Of a stretch of 64,000 nt of DNA, positions 45,937-54,155 are shown one piece after another. This DNA is from Actinomyces gerencseriae DSM 6844 (GTDB lineage: Bacteria > Actinomycetota > Actinomycetes > Actinomycetales > Actinomycetaceae), in NCBI RefSeq assembly GCF_000429265.1, contig NZ_AUBN01000014.1, forward strand, positions 1 through 64,000, written 5' to 3'. Within the stretch, counting starts at the first letter, position 1. The number at the start of each line of letters is the position of its first letter. The translations under genes were made by a program, and so were the position numbers. Below the pieces are notes generated by a model, which was not told where the DNA came from, did no database searches, and saw only the letters and a program-made list of their open reading frames with translations.

Positions 45937-46656
45937 CTACCGAACACGACACTCGGCCTCGCCGAAGTATATAGCCCCTCCCCTGGGCACTGTCTCGGCC
46001 ATTCCAGGAGCCAGTTCGTGGCTGCCATGGGAATCGACCAGGTAGGTGCCGTTCGTCGAGCCGAGATCGGTCACCGAGATACCCTCCGGAGTGGGTTCGA
46101 GCAGCGCGTGCGTCTTGGAGACCGTCGCGTCGTCGGAGGGCACGGAGACCAATCGCACACCCTCGCGCCCGGGGCTCCGCTCGGGGGCGCGCCCCAGGAG
46201 CACCGGGGCGTCCACCAGGACGGAACGACCGTCGAGGACGAGGGTGTACATCGTGTGCGAGCGCCTGGAGACGAGCATGGTCCCCGAGATCCGATCGAAC
46301 CAGGTGCGCCGCAGGCCGGTCACGTCCGCGCGCACCACCATGATCACGGGGACGATCCCCAGAGTCGCCACGGCGGCCACCGCCATGAGACCGGCGCGCC
46401 CCAGGGCGGCCAGGCCCGGACTGTTGCCGCCGCGCGAGACCCGGTGCAGCCGCATGCCCATGACGGCCCCGCCGGGTCCGACGCCCATCACGGCCTGCAG
46501 CACGACGAGCGCCGCGAGAACGAGCCCCGCGCACGTCAGCTTTCCCACCAAGGAGATCGGCAGGAATCCGCAGATCCCGCCCACGAGCAGAATGTCGATC
46601 CCGCCGGCCAGAAGGCGCTGTACGGGCGAGGCGGGCACGGGAACTGTTGCTGGCAC
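45937..46656 (-). CDS. Small RDD membrane protein with C-terminal FHA domain
   Basis: A 239-residue protein. The N-terminal RDD domain has two to three helices (RLLAGGIDILLVGGICGFLP, GPGGAVMGMRLHRVSRGG), and the FHA domain has PVLLGRAPERSPGREG, DDATVSKTHALLEPTPEG and DLGSTNGTYLV. It has the same domain order as the 594-residue protein on the plus strand but without the disordered linker. The GTG start is 75 bp from the divergent unknown gene at 46733. It probably belongs to the kinase-FHA unit with the two genes downstream, although 103 bp separate it from the next one. Confidence 0.88.
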   Translation of the reverse strand: MPATVPVPASPVQRLLAGGIDILLVGGICGFLPISLVGKLTCAGLVLAALVVLQAVMGVGPGGAVMGMRLHRVSRGGNSPGLAALGRAGLMAVAAVATLGIVPVIMVVRADVTGLRRTWFDRISGTMLVSRRSHTMYTLVLDGRSVLVDAPVLLGRAPERSPGREGVRLVSVPSDDATVSKTHALLEPTPEGISVTDLGSTNGTYLVDSHGSHELAPGMAETVPRGGAIYFGEAECRVR

Positions 46657-46732
46657 GACTACAGCATAGGATGGACAACGTCCTACGAGCGCCGATCGTC
46701 ACGGCACACGTGACGCACAAGGAGTCTTCAGG

Positions 46733-47344
46733 ATGCAGATCGCCGTCACCCCGAACGCCTCGGTATGGATCGTGGTGCCCGAGTTCCCGCCGCCGGGCTG
46801 GGAGCGCGCGGAGGCTCGTCGCCGCACATCGGGGATGGCCGGCGCGGATCCTCGTCGACGCGCCAAGCTCGAGGAGCTCCTGGTCACCCTGAGGCGAATG
46901 GAGCGCCGCGCCCCGCTGGCTCGTCTTCTGTACGTGGGCACCGACCTGCAGGGCGTTCTCGTCGTGGATCTGAGCCTGGTCATCGCCTATGACGACAGCT
47001 CCAAGCAGGGCCGACACGCCACTCAGCTGGCGCTGTTGAAGGAGAACCTGCCGGGCGGAGCGCCGCACCGGCTGCGCCCCAACCCCAGCACGGCGGGTTA
47101 CTGGGCGCTCGCCGACGGGACCTCGATGGGCTCGACCGTGCGCCCGAGCGCCGTGGTCGTCCTGCGCAAGGCCGGTCTGCCCACGGTGCCCGTGGACGTG
47201 CTCATGCGCGTCTGGGGTACCACTCCGGCCCAGGTCAGGCCCATGATCAACGAGATCATCGCCCTCGTCGACAGCGTCGCCCCCGCCGACCTTCAGCGCG
47301 ACCCCATCAGGCCGGGCCCTGTGCAGACCGCGTCGTCTCCCTGA
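46733..47344 (+). CDS. Hypothetical protein at the end of the PFNA-like cluster
   Basis: A 203-residue soluble protein with no signal peptide. The ATG follows AAGGAGTC with good spacing. Visible features are an N-terminal beta strand segment (VTPNASVWIVVPEFPPPGW), a basic helix (RAKLEELLVTLRRMERRAPL) and a C-terminal helical part (VDVLMRVWGTTPAQVRPMIN). No known family is recognised. It shares a divergent upstream region with the small RDD-FHA gene, which suggests joint regulation. A 22-bp repeat array begins 21 bp after its stop. Confidence 0.7.
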   Translation: MQIAVTPNASVWIVVPEFPPPGWERAEARRRTSGMAGADPRRRAKLEELLVTLRRMERRAPLARLLYVGTDLQGVLVVDLSLVIAYDDSSKQGRHATQLALLKENLPGGAPHRLRPNPSTAGYWALADGTSMGSTVRPSAVVVLRKAGLPTVPVDVLMRVWGTTPAQVRPMINEIIALVDSVAPADLQRDPIRPGPVQTASSP

Positions 47345-47365
47345 GAGGCTGAGAGTTGGCCGCAT

Positions 47366-47445
47366 CGAGATCGGTCCGGTTCCGCGCCGAGATCGGTCCA
47401 GTTCCGGCTCGAGATCGGTCCAGTTCCGGCTCGAGATCGGTCCGG
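47366..47445. repeat. 22-bp repeat array B (four CGAGATCGGT units, reverse orientation)
   Basis: CGAGATCGGT, the reverse complement of ACCGATCTCG, starts at 47366, 47388, 47410 and 47432, exactly 22 bp apart. It follows the unknown gene ending at 47344. Confidence 0.88.
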
Positions 47446-48227
47446 CAGCGCGGGCAGAGACCGTGCCGTGGGCGGGGACGCAGCCCCACGACATGCCCCG
47501 GTCCCCGTCCCGCCCGAGCCCGGCACTCGGGCGCCGAGCCACGTGGCGATGCAGTCGGCCCGGTCCCCGTCCCACTCGAGCCGGGTCGCACCCCGCGCAC
47601 CACCACCTCGCCCATCCGCCTCGCCCCCGTCCGACCCGAGCCCGGTCGCACCCGCCCTCGACTCCCATGGGCGAGGACGCGCCGCCTCTCCCGCACGCCC
47701 CGCCGACCGGCGTCGTCGACGATCCGCGGCACGCGCGCCCCTCCCATCCGACCAGGGGAACCACGAAGCCGTACAGGTAGAGACCCCGTTCGCACCGCAA
47801 AGGCACGATCACGCGCCAGAAGTCCGAGCGTCGAGCAGGCGCACCCTCTGCGCGCGCTCCCCATCCTCGGACAGCCCCTGAGGCGCAACCCCGGACACGA
47901 CCACACGGAGAATCGCCAGTGCGAACCGATGTCGACGCGGAACTCGACCGATCTCGGCGAGGGAGAACCGAGAGGCCGCTCCGATCGCTTGCAATATCCC
48001 TATCATGCAATGCTCATGTCATGCACGTCTTGCTTAGCAATACTCATGCCAGCGCCCCCCCACACACACAACCTCCGCATCACCTTCAAGAACTCTAAGA
48101 AATATGTTAACATTTACATAAAGTGCTCGTTCGCCCTGGCCGCTCCCCGCACCACCACGTAGCGTCGCCCGAAGGCGCCGCCGTCGATCCGCACACGAAT
48201 CACGCCCGCACATCAGAAGGAGCACTG
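47446..48227. other. 780-bp noncoding spacer with GC-rich repeats then AT-rich leader
   Basis: No credible gene is seen; open frames here are compositional. Three degenerate copies of (C)GGTCCCCGTCC..CGAGCC occur about 61 bp apart (47501, 47563, about 47624). Two 22-bp-family units begin at 47925 and 47947. From about 47985 the sequence becomes AT-rich, with repeated CATGC and CTCATG words and ATGTTAACATTTACAT near 48103. The ribosome site GAAGGAG is at about 48216. Confidence 0.55.
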
Positions 48228-48644
48228 ATGACCAAGAAGAAAGTCTCATTGCAGCGTACGGGCGCATTCGCGTTGGCTACGACAACGACACTTTCCACCC
48301 TTTCCTTCTCCGCAGCAAACGCCGCACAATCCTCGCCCGACACCGTCACGATCGATGCGCCCGATACGGACACCGTCACCAAGGTCATCACCGACTACCA
48401 GGCAACCCTCGATCGGGAGTGGACGGACAGCAGCGCCTCAACAGGAGCCTCAACCCCGACGTCCGCCGAGCAGACGGTTCACTACATTCGCGACGGCCTC
48501 ATCGAGGATGGAGTCCCCGTCACTTCGGCGAGCAGCGAGGTGCGCAAGACCCCCAACAGGTCCGACATCCCGCTCAGCGAATCGATCAGGAATGCCACGA
48601 ATCAGGGCAAGTCGAATATCGTGTGGTACGGCCTGAAGCGGTAG
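48228..48644 (+). CDS. Small secreted protein of unknown function
   Basis: 138 residues. A signal peptide with MTKKKVSLQR, a Thr/Ala/Leu/Ser core and SAANA-A cleavage near residue 33 leaves a mature part of about 105 residues. The mature part is Asp/Thr/Ser-rich, then ends in IRNATNQGKSNIVWYGLKR. No Cys, LPXTG or known domain is visible. Base composition is clearly less GC-rich than that of the neighbours, with Lys, Asn and Ile codons using A/T. Upstream DNA is AT-rich as well, which suggests recent acquisition. ATG is preceded by AGAAGGAG. Confidence 0.7.
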   Translation: MTKKKVSLQRTGAFALATTTTLSTLSFSAANAAQSSPDTVTIDAPDTDTVTKVITDYQATLDREWTDSSASTGASTPTSAEQTVHYIRDGLIEDGVPVTSASSEVRKTPNRSDIPLSESIRNATNQGKSNIVWYGLKR

Positions 48645-48703
48645 TCAAGACGCTCGCCCGAAATCCACTCCCCCCTCCGTGCTCCCTCAGCAAAGGATGG
48701 CCC

Positions 48704-49144
48704 ATGCGCCCAGGAATCCTCGCCGGACAAGTCGTCCTCGCCGTCTTCGCCGTACTGGCACTGGTGGCACTGGTCCTTCCCTGGTGGCGTCGGAGCCGTA
48801 TCCGCCGGGCCCCGACCGGCCTCAAGCTCGCCCTGAGCCTGACGGCGACGATCGCCATCGGGTTTCTGCTGCTGAACACGCTGAGGGATGTCGAGCACGC
48901 CACAACCGCCGGTAAACGGATGTGCGGAGGCAGTTACCTCTTCATGCTCGATACCCGTCTCGAGATCACGGAGAATCTTTACCATGACTGCATCGTCTAC
49001 AGTCGGGTCGCCATCGCCCTGCTCATCGCCGCCGCCCTCGGCGTCGTAGGGATGGAGCACGGGGTCCTGAGGTACGTCGCCTCGCGACGCCGGGTCCGGT
49101 CGGCGTCGTCGTCCGTGACGGCGGCATCGGGCGAGGAGACGTAG
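48704..49144 (+). CDS. Small membrane protein of unknown function
   Basis: 146 residues with three hydrophobic helices: GQVVLAVFAVLALVALVLPW, LKLALSLTATIAIGFLLL and VAIALLIAAALGVVGM. One loop holds two Cys (MCGGSYLF, YHDCIVY) that could pair outside. The C-terminus is basic then Ser/Ala-rich. The ATG has AAAGGA upstream, 59 bp after the secreted protein gene, so the two may be one transcript. No family is recognised. Confidence 0.65.
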   Translation: MRPGILAGQVVLAVFAVLALVALVLPWWRRSRIRRAPTGLKLALSLTATIAIGFLLLNTLRDVEHATTAGKRMCGGSYLFMLDTRLEITENLYHDCIVYSRVAIALLIAAALGVVGMEHGVLRYVASRRRVRSASSSVTAASGEET

Positions 49145-49606
49145 CCGAGCCGCCGAGCCACAGGGCGCCCGCAGGACGCCGTCGGCCCTATCCCGCCTGA
49201 TTTCTCTGCTTTTCCGGCACCATATCCTCTCGCGCCCCGACCGCCCGGCCCAGCGGTCGGGGCGCGCACACGCGCGTATGGAGGAACCCTCATGCCCTCG
49301 CTGCTGCTGGTCCGCTTCCGGCGATCGGGGCCGGGGCGCGCGCACGGAGAGGAGCTCGCGTCTGGCGGGCCACCAGGGTGCTCGGGGTGAGGTCGGGGCG
49401 CGCCCACGGGGGATCGGGGCGAGCCCACGAGGGAGCCGCGTCATCGGCTGCGCGCCGCGGAACGATTCGGTCGTCCTCGGGAGCGCTGACACGGCGATGG
49501 CCGGCATGGCATGATCGACTCAGTTCATTGTGAGCGGCGCGCCCCGGCACCGGTGCCCCGGCCCTTCACGATCGACCGTCGTCCGTCCTCGATCTCGGAG
49601 TCCCGC
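49145..49606. other. 460-bp spacer before the lactate permease gene
   Basis: GC-rich with repeated GGGGC(G)CGCCCACG and GGCGAGCCCACGAGG words around 49395-49435. A promoter is expected but no convincing -35/-10 pair was found. The CTCGGAG ribosome site for the permease is at about 49594. No gene is supported. Confidence 0.5.
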
Positions 49607-51298
49607 ATGCCCCTCGACGTCCTCCCGCTCCTCGGCGCCGCTCAGGCGTCCTTCACCCCGTCGACGACGGCGGTGGGCGGCAACGTGTTCCTCACGGCGA
49701 TCGTGGGCCTCGTGCCCCTGATCGCCTTCTTCGTTCTCATGGGCGCCTTCAAGGTCGCCACTCATTGGTGCTCGATCATCGCGCTCGCGCTGTCCGCGGT
49801 GCTGGCCATCGTGTGCTTCCGCATGCCGGTGGGGATGACGGTCCTGTCCGGGACGCAGGGCCTGGCCATGGGCTTCGTCCCGATCATCTACATCATCATC
49901 GCCGCCGTGTGGCTCTACAACCTCACCGAGGTCTCCGGGCGCTCGAAGGACCTGCGGGCCGTGTTCAACGCCATCGGCAAGGGGGACATGCGCGCCCAGG
50001 CCCTCATCGTCTCCTTCTGCTTCTGCGGGCTGCTCGAGGGACTGGCCGGCTTCGGGGCACCGGTGGCGATCACCGCCGCCATGCTCGTGACCCTCGGCGT
50101 GGACAAGATCAAGGCCGCACTCGTGACGATCGTCGGCAACGCCATTTACGTGGGCTTCGGCGCCATGGCCATTCCCGTGACCACGGCCGCCAATCTCGGC
50201 GGCGGGGAGAACCCCGCGGTCGTCGGATCCTTCATGACCCACTTCACGTGGGTCATCTGCGTGCTCATGCCCTTCCTCCTCCTGGCGATTCTCGACGGTG
50301 TCCGCGCCGTGCGGCAGCTGTGGCCCCTGGCCCTCATCGCCGGGCTGGCCACCGGAGCCGGCCACTTCGTCGCGCCGAACGTGTCCTACGAACTCACCAG
50401 CGTCCTGGCCGCCCTTCTGGGCTTCGCCGCCTCCTACATCTTCCTCCTCGTGTGGACGCCGACCACTCCCGAGGAGTTCCGCTCGGAGACCAGCGCCGCG
50501 GACAAGCCCGACACCGAGCGCGTGGTTCTCGCTCTCCTGCCCTACGTCCTGGTCGTCGTCATGATCGGCATCACCAAGCTGTGGAAGATCGGTGTCGATC
50601 TGTCCAAGGCGCTGTCCGGCACCGACATCAAGATCCCGTGGCCCGGAGTCCACGGCCGGCTGCTCACCAGCGCCGGCGAGGTCTCCGACAGCGCCGAGTA
50701 CAACCTGCAGACCCTCTCCAATCCGGGCACCTGGATCTTCCTGACGGCCGTGATCGTGACGATCGTCTACTCCCGGCGCTCCTCGGGCGATCGCTTCCAG
50801 GTGAGCGCGCGACGCATGCTCCGAGCGCTGCCGGAGACGGTCTACACACTGCGCATGTCGATCCTCACGATCGCCACCGTCATGGCGCTGGCCTACATCA
50901 TGAACTTCTCGGGTCAGACCAGTGCCGTGGGTGCGGCTCTGGCGACCACGGGTGCGGCCTTCGCATTCCTCTCCCCAGTCCTGGGGTGGGTCGGCACGGC
51001 AGTGGCGGGCTCGGCGACGAGCGCCGGCGCCCTGTTCGCGAACCTGCAGGCCACCGCCGCGCACACCGCGGGGCTGGACCCGCGCATCCTCCTGGCGGCC
51101 AACACCATCGGCGGTGGCCTGGGCAAGATCGTCTCGCCTCAGAACCTCGCCGTCGTCACCACGGCCGTCCAGGCGCCCGGGACGGACGCGGAGATCCTCA
51201 AGAAGGCCGCGCCGTTCTCGCTCGGCCTCCTCGTCCTGCTGGGGGCGATGGTCTTCATCGCCGCCCAGGGATGGCTCGGCGCCTACATGCCCGCCTGA
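49607..51298 (+). CDS. lldP: L-lactate permease
   Basis: A 563-residue integral membrane transporter of the LctP/LldP family with about 12-14 helices. Marks are an N-terminal LTAIVGLVPLIAFFVLMGAF, RMPVGMTVLSGTQGLAMGFV, FCFCGLLEGLAGFGAPVAIT, and near the C-terminus SATSAGALFANLQATAAHTA and NTIGGGLGKIVSPQNLAVVT, all conserved in lactate permeases. It would import L- or D-lactate with protons. lutABC lies 2 kb downstream and lldD at the window end, so the region is a lactate-use block. The gene symbol lutP would be equally apt. ATG follows CTCGGAG. Confidence 0.9.
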   Translation: MPLDVLPLLGAAQASFTPSTTAVGGNVFLTAIVGLVPLIAFFVLMGAFKVATHWCSIIALALSAVLAIVCFRMPVGMTVLSGTQGLAMGFVPIIYIIIAAVWLYNLTEVSGRSKDLRAVFNAIGKGDMRAQALIVSFCFCGLLEGLAGFGAPVAITAAMLVTLGVDKIKAALVTIVGNAIYVGFGAMAIPVTTAANLGGGENPAVVGSFMTHFTWVICVLMPFLLLAILDGVRAVRQLWPLALIAGLATGAGHFVAPNVSYELTSVLAALLGFAASYIFLLVWTPTTPEEFRSETSAADKPDTERVVLALLPYVLVVVMIGITKLWKIGVDLSKALSGTDIKIPWPGVHGRLLTSAGEVSDSAEYNLQTLSNPGTWIFLTAVIVTIVYSRRSSGDRFQVSARRMLRALPETVYTLRMSILTIATVMALAYIMNFSGQTSAVGAALATTGAAFAFLSPVLGWVGTAVAGSATSAGALFANLQATAAHTAGLDPRILLAANTIGGGLGKIVSPQNLAVVTTAVQAPGTDAEILKKAAPFSLGLLVLLGAMVFIAAQGWLGAYMPA

Positions 51299-51335
51299 GA
51301 GCACCCGCCTGAGGGCGCCGGCCCGGGCCCCGCGT

Positions 51336-51421
51336 CGAGTCGGGCTTTTTCGCGCGAGGCTGGCATTTCGGCGCGAGTCCGACGGCGGCGTCGTCGGACT
51401 CGCACAGGAATGCCCGACTCG
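51336..51421. terminator. Nested double hairpin after the lactate permease gene
   Basis: The outer arms CGAGTCGGGC (51336-51345) and GCCCGACTCG (51412-51421) are perfectly complementary. Inside them AGTCCGACG (51376-51384) pairs with CGTCGGACT (51392-51400). The outer left arm is followed by TTTTT. It sits between convergent genes. A related element occurs at 62150-62195. Confidence 0.7.
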
Positions 51422-51452
51422 TGGTTCCGGTAGCCGGGTGCACCGCCATCGG

Positions 51453-51550
51453 ACCGATCTCGAGCCGGAACCGGACCGATCTCGAGCCGGAACCCGACCG
51501 ATCTCGAGCCGGAACCGAACCGATCTCGACGCGGATTACGACCGATCTCG
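51453..51550. repeat. 22-bp repeat array D (five ACCGATCTCG units)
   Basis: Units start at 51453, 51475, 51497, 51519 and 51541, exactly 22 bp apart. The first three read ACCGATCTCGAGCCGGAACC. The fifth unit overlaps the 3' end of the minus-strand DUF418 gene and supplies its stop codon. Confidence 0.9.
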
Positions 51551-52852
51551 CGGACAGCGCGGAGAGGGGGAGCGCGAGCGCTCAGTGCGGACCACCGCCG
51601 TGCGCAGCAGAGTCTCGAAGGGCCCCGCGTGGCCGCCTCGTTCGAGGATCGCGCACAGGAGCACGGCGGCCAGCCAGACCGCCACGGCGATGCCCGCCGA
51701 CGCGGCCTCCCCCACCACCAGTCGGGTCCCCAGCAGCCCCGGCACGATCACGAACACAGCCCCGAACAGGACCGTCTGACTCAGGTAGGCCGTCATCGAC
51801 CTCCGACCCACGCTCGAGGCCAGCCACCGCAGACCGGTCAGTCGTCCGTCCGGCCTCGGCCCGCCCGCGTACAGAGCCAGAAGGGCCAACCAGCCGCATC
51901 CCCCGGCCAGACCGAAGACCTCTGCGACCGCGAGGTCCCAGAACATGAGCCTCCCGCCGGTGATCCAGCGCGCCATGCCGACGGCGCTCACCGCACCGAT
52001 GATCAGCCCGCCGAGAGCGACGACGATCAGCGGGCGGCGATGCCCGCGGGGATCGGCCATGACATCGGTATCCGCCAGACGGGCGCCGATGAACATGGCG
52101 GGCACAATGGTGCTGCTCATCGTCAGCGTCACGACCGTGTTCATGGCCCAGTGCCGCACGTTGGATGCGAAGACGAGCAGCCCCGTCGCCGGCATCTGCT
52201 CCTGAGCGACGGCCTGCGCGTACGTCGTGCCCATGATCGCCGCGGTCCCGCCCGTATTCAGTTGCGTCCAGATCAGCCACAGGATGAGGAGAACGCTGAC
52301 CGCGATGGCCCGCCTGCGATGCTTCCGCGCCAGCCATCCCGCGAAGACGACCGCCGCCAGTCCGTACGTGCCGATGATGTCGCCGTAGAAGAAGACGCCG
52401 TGGACGAGGCCGAAGAGGATCATCCACAGCCCGCGGCGCCTCACGAGGCGTCGCGCGTCCACGGTGGCCCGCTCATGGGCCCAGGAGATCTCCGCGGGCG
52501 TCGGCTCACGCCCCGCCCTCGCCCCATCCAGTCCCCTGAGGTAGGAGTTCGTACCGCTCTCGATCCGCCGGTTGATCATGGTGACCAGTCCGAAACCGAA
52601 CAGCATGGCGAAGAGCGGGTAGACACGACCGGAGATCAGCAGGGTCCGCACCCAGACCCAGACCGTGTCCGCCACGTCCGCCATGCCCCCGGCGCCGGCG
52701 GCCGCCTCCCCGCCGGTCGAGTCCGGATTCGCGATCGTGGGCCACACGGACACGTTGGCCCCCGCGATGAGCAGGAGCATGAAGCCCCGGGCCACGTCGG
52801 GCGCCGGATAGCGCACGCCCCGAGAACCAGTGAATGACGCTGTGAGCCGCAT
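51536..52852 (-). CDS. DUF418 family membrane protein
   Basis: A 438-residue protein with about ten membrane helices. The N-terminal RYPAPDVARGFMLLLIAGAN and LFAMLFGFGLVTMINRR, then RRLVRRRGLWMILFGLVHGV and the C-terminal GRRSMTAYLSQTVLFGAVF, are typical of the YeiB/DUF418 acyltransferase-3-like family. Function of the family is not settled; acyl transfer or peptide transport is proposed. Its last residues (CPRDRS) and TAA stop are encoded by a 22-bp repeat unit, so the repeat array may have truncated or extended the original C-terminus. The ATG start lacks a strong ribosome site. Confidence 0.82.
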   Translation of the reverse strand: MRLTASFTGSRGVRYPAPDVARGFMLLLIAGANVSVWPTIANPDSTGGEAAAGAGGMADVADTVWVWVRTLLISGRVYPLFAMLFGFGLVTMINRRIESGTNSYLRGLDGARAGREPTPAEISWAHERATVDARRLVRRRGLWMILFGLVHGVFFYGDIIGTYGLAAVVFAGWLARKHRRRAIAVSVLLILWLIWTQLNTGGTAAIMGTTYAQAVAQEQMPATGLLVFASNVRHWAMNTVVTLTMSSTIVPAMFIGARLADTDVMADPRGHRRPLIVVALGGLIIGAVSAVGMARWITGGRLMFWDLAVAEVFGLAGGCGWLALLALYAGGPRPDGRLTGLRWLASSVGRRSMTAYLSQTVLFGAVFVIVPGLLGTRLVVGEAASAGIAVAVWLAAVLLCAILERGGHAGPFETLLRTAVVRTERSRSPSPRCPRDRS

Positions 52853-53351
52853 GGCCTCACGCTAGAAAAGGGCCGACGCCGGAACCTCCCCCGCAGGGTC
52901 ATGGCCTCTCTCCCCCACGGGGAGGGGGCTCCGGGCGGGCTGGACGGGAACGGTCGTCCCGGCGCCGCGCTCTCCCCCACGGGGAGAGGGAACCGGGAGC
53001 CGAACCGGCATCGCATGGCACGCCTCGCATCCGGCGCGGCGGACGCATGCATCCGCCGCGCTCCGCGGGCCGACGCGGACCGCGTCCATCACTCATGAGC
53101 TCTGGCGACACTCCGTCATAAACCTCAGGCGACGCTTGCGCAAACCCGATCGCCCGATCGCCCCGGCGCAGGGGGACGTTTCCGCGCCGACCACGGGGCG
53201 ACCCGCATTTTTCCCCGCGACGACGCCCCTTCGCATGTGTCGCCCCAAGCTCGCCCGACGAAGAGCCCCCGAAGCGCCCCCGTGCACCTACGGTGAGGCC
53301 TGAGCCAACGGCGGCCAGCAACGGCCAATGACGTCGACGAAAGGTCCATCC
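52853..53351. other. 500-bp spacer upstream of lutA with two CTCCCCCACGGGGAG hairpins
   Basis: CTCTCCCCCACGGGGAG occurs at 52908 and about 52970, each a 6-bp stem with CAC loop, spaced 62 bp. The right half, 53095-53300, has no repeat and probably holds the lut promoter and operator; no clear motif pair was assigned. No gene is supported. Confidence 0.55.
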
Positions 53352-54155
53352 GTGCGCATCGCACTCTTCGCGACCTGCATAGCAGACTCGATGTTCCCGC
53401 AGGCGCCGCAGGCGACCGTCGCCATCCTGGAGAGACTCGGACACGAGGTCGTCTTCCCGGAGAGCCAGGTCTGCTGCGGACAGATGCACGCGAACACCGG
53501 GTACTTCACGCAGGCATCCTCCCTCATCCGCAACCACGTCAGGACCTTCGAGCCGGTGCTCGACGGCGAGTGGGACGCCGTCGTCGTCCCCTCCGGCTCA
53601 TGCGCCGGGGCGACCCGCCACGAGCAGGCTCTCGTGGCCGAGCACGTGGGCGACAGCGCCCTGGCGCGCCGCTCCAAGGAGGTCGCGGCGAGGACCTACG
53701 AGCTCTCCGAGCTGCTCATCGACGTCCTGGGGGTGACCGACGTCGGCGCCTCCTTCCCCCACCGGGTCACCTATCACCCGACCTGCCACTCGATGCGCAT
53801 CGCCAAGGTCGGCGACCGCCCCCTGCGGCTCCTGGAGGCCGTCGACGGCATCGACCTGGTGCCCCTGCCCGACGCCGAGGTGTGCTGCGGCTTCGGAGGC
53901 ACCTTCTCGATGAAGAACTACGAGACCTCCACGGCCATGCTCGCCGACAAGGTCTCCAACGTCATGTCCACCCGGGCCGAGGTGCTGTGCATGGGCGACT
54001 ACTCCTGCCTCATGCACGTCGGCGGCGGTCTGTCCCGCCTGAACTCGGGGGTGCGGATCATGCACCTGGCCGAGATCCTGGCCTCGACCAAGGACCAGCC
54101 CTTCGACGGCAACGTGTCCTTCGCCCCCACCGCCGAGGAGGCGACGGCCCGATGA
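53352..54155 (+). CDS. lutA: Lactate utilization protein LutA (Fe-S subunit)
   Basis: About 267 residues. It has two CCG domains: CIADSMFPQA and SQVCCGQMHANTGYF in the first half, YHPTCHSMRI and EVCCGFGGTFSMKN in the second, which bind a non-cubane Fe-S cluster or haem as in heterodisulfide-reductase-like proteins. With LutB and LutC it oxidises L-lactate to pyruvate. I prefer GTG 53352 because GAAAGG is upstream and the family starts at RIALFATC; ATG 53328 is possible. The stop overlaps lutB (ATGA). Confidence 0.93.
   Translation: MRIALFATCIADSMFPQAPQATVAILERLGHEVVFPESQVCCGQMHANTGYFTQASSLIRNHVRTFEPVLDGEWDAVVVPSGSCAGATRHEQALVAEHVGDSALARRSKEVAARTYELSELLIDVLGVTDVGASFPHRVTYHPTCHSMRIAKVGDRPLRLLEAVDGIDLVPLPDAEVCCGFGGTFSMKNYETSTAMLADKVSNVMSTRAEVLCMGDYSCLMHVGGGLSRLNSGVRIMHLAEILASTKDQPFDGNVSFAPTAEEATAR

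Noticed and set aside
47356-48162. Open frame of 268 codons after the unknown gene
   Set aside because: It runs through the 22-bp repeats and is Arg/Pro/Ser-rich low-complexity sequence; no ribosome site or domain.
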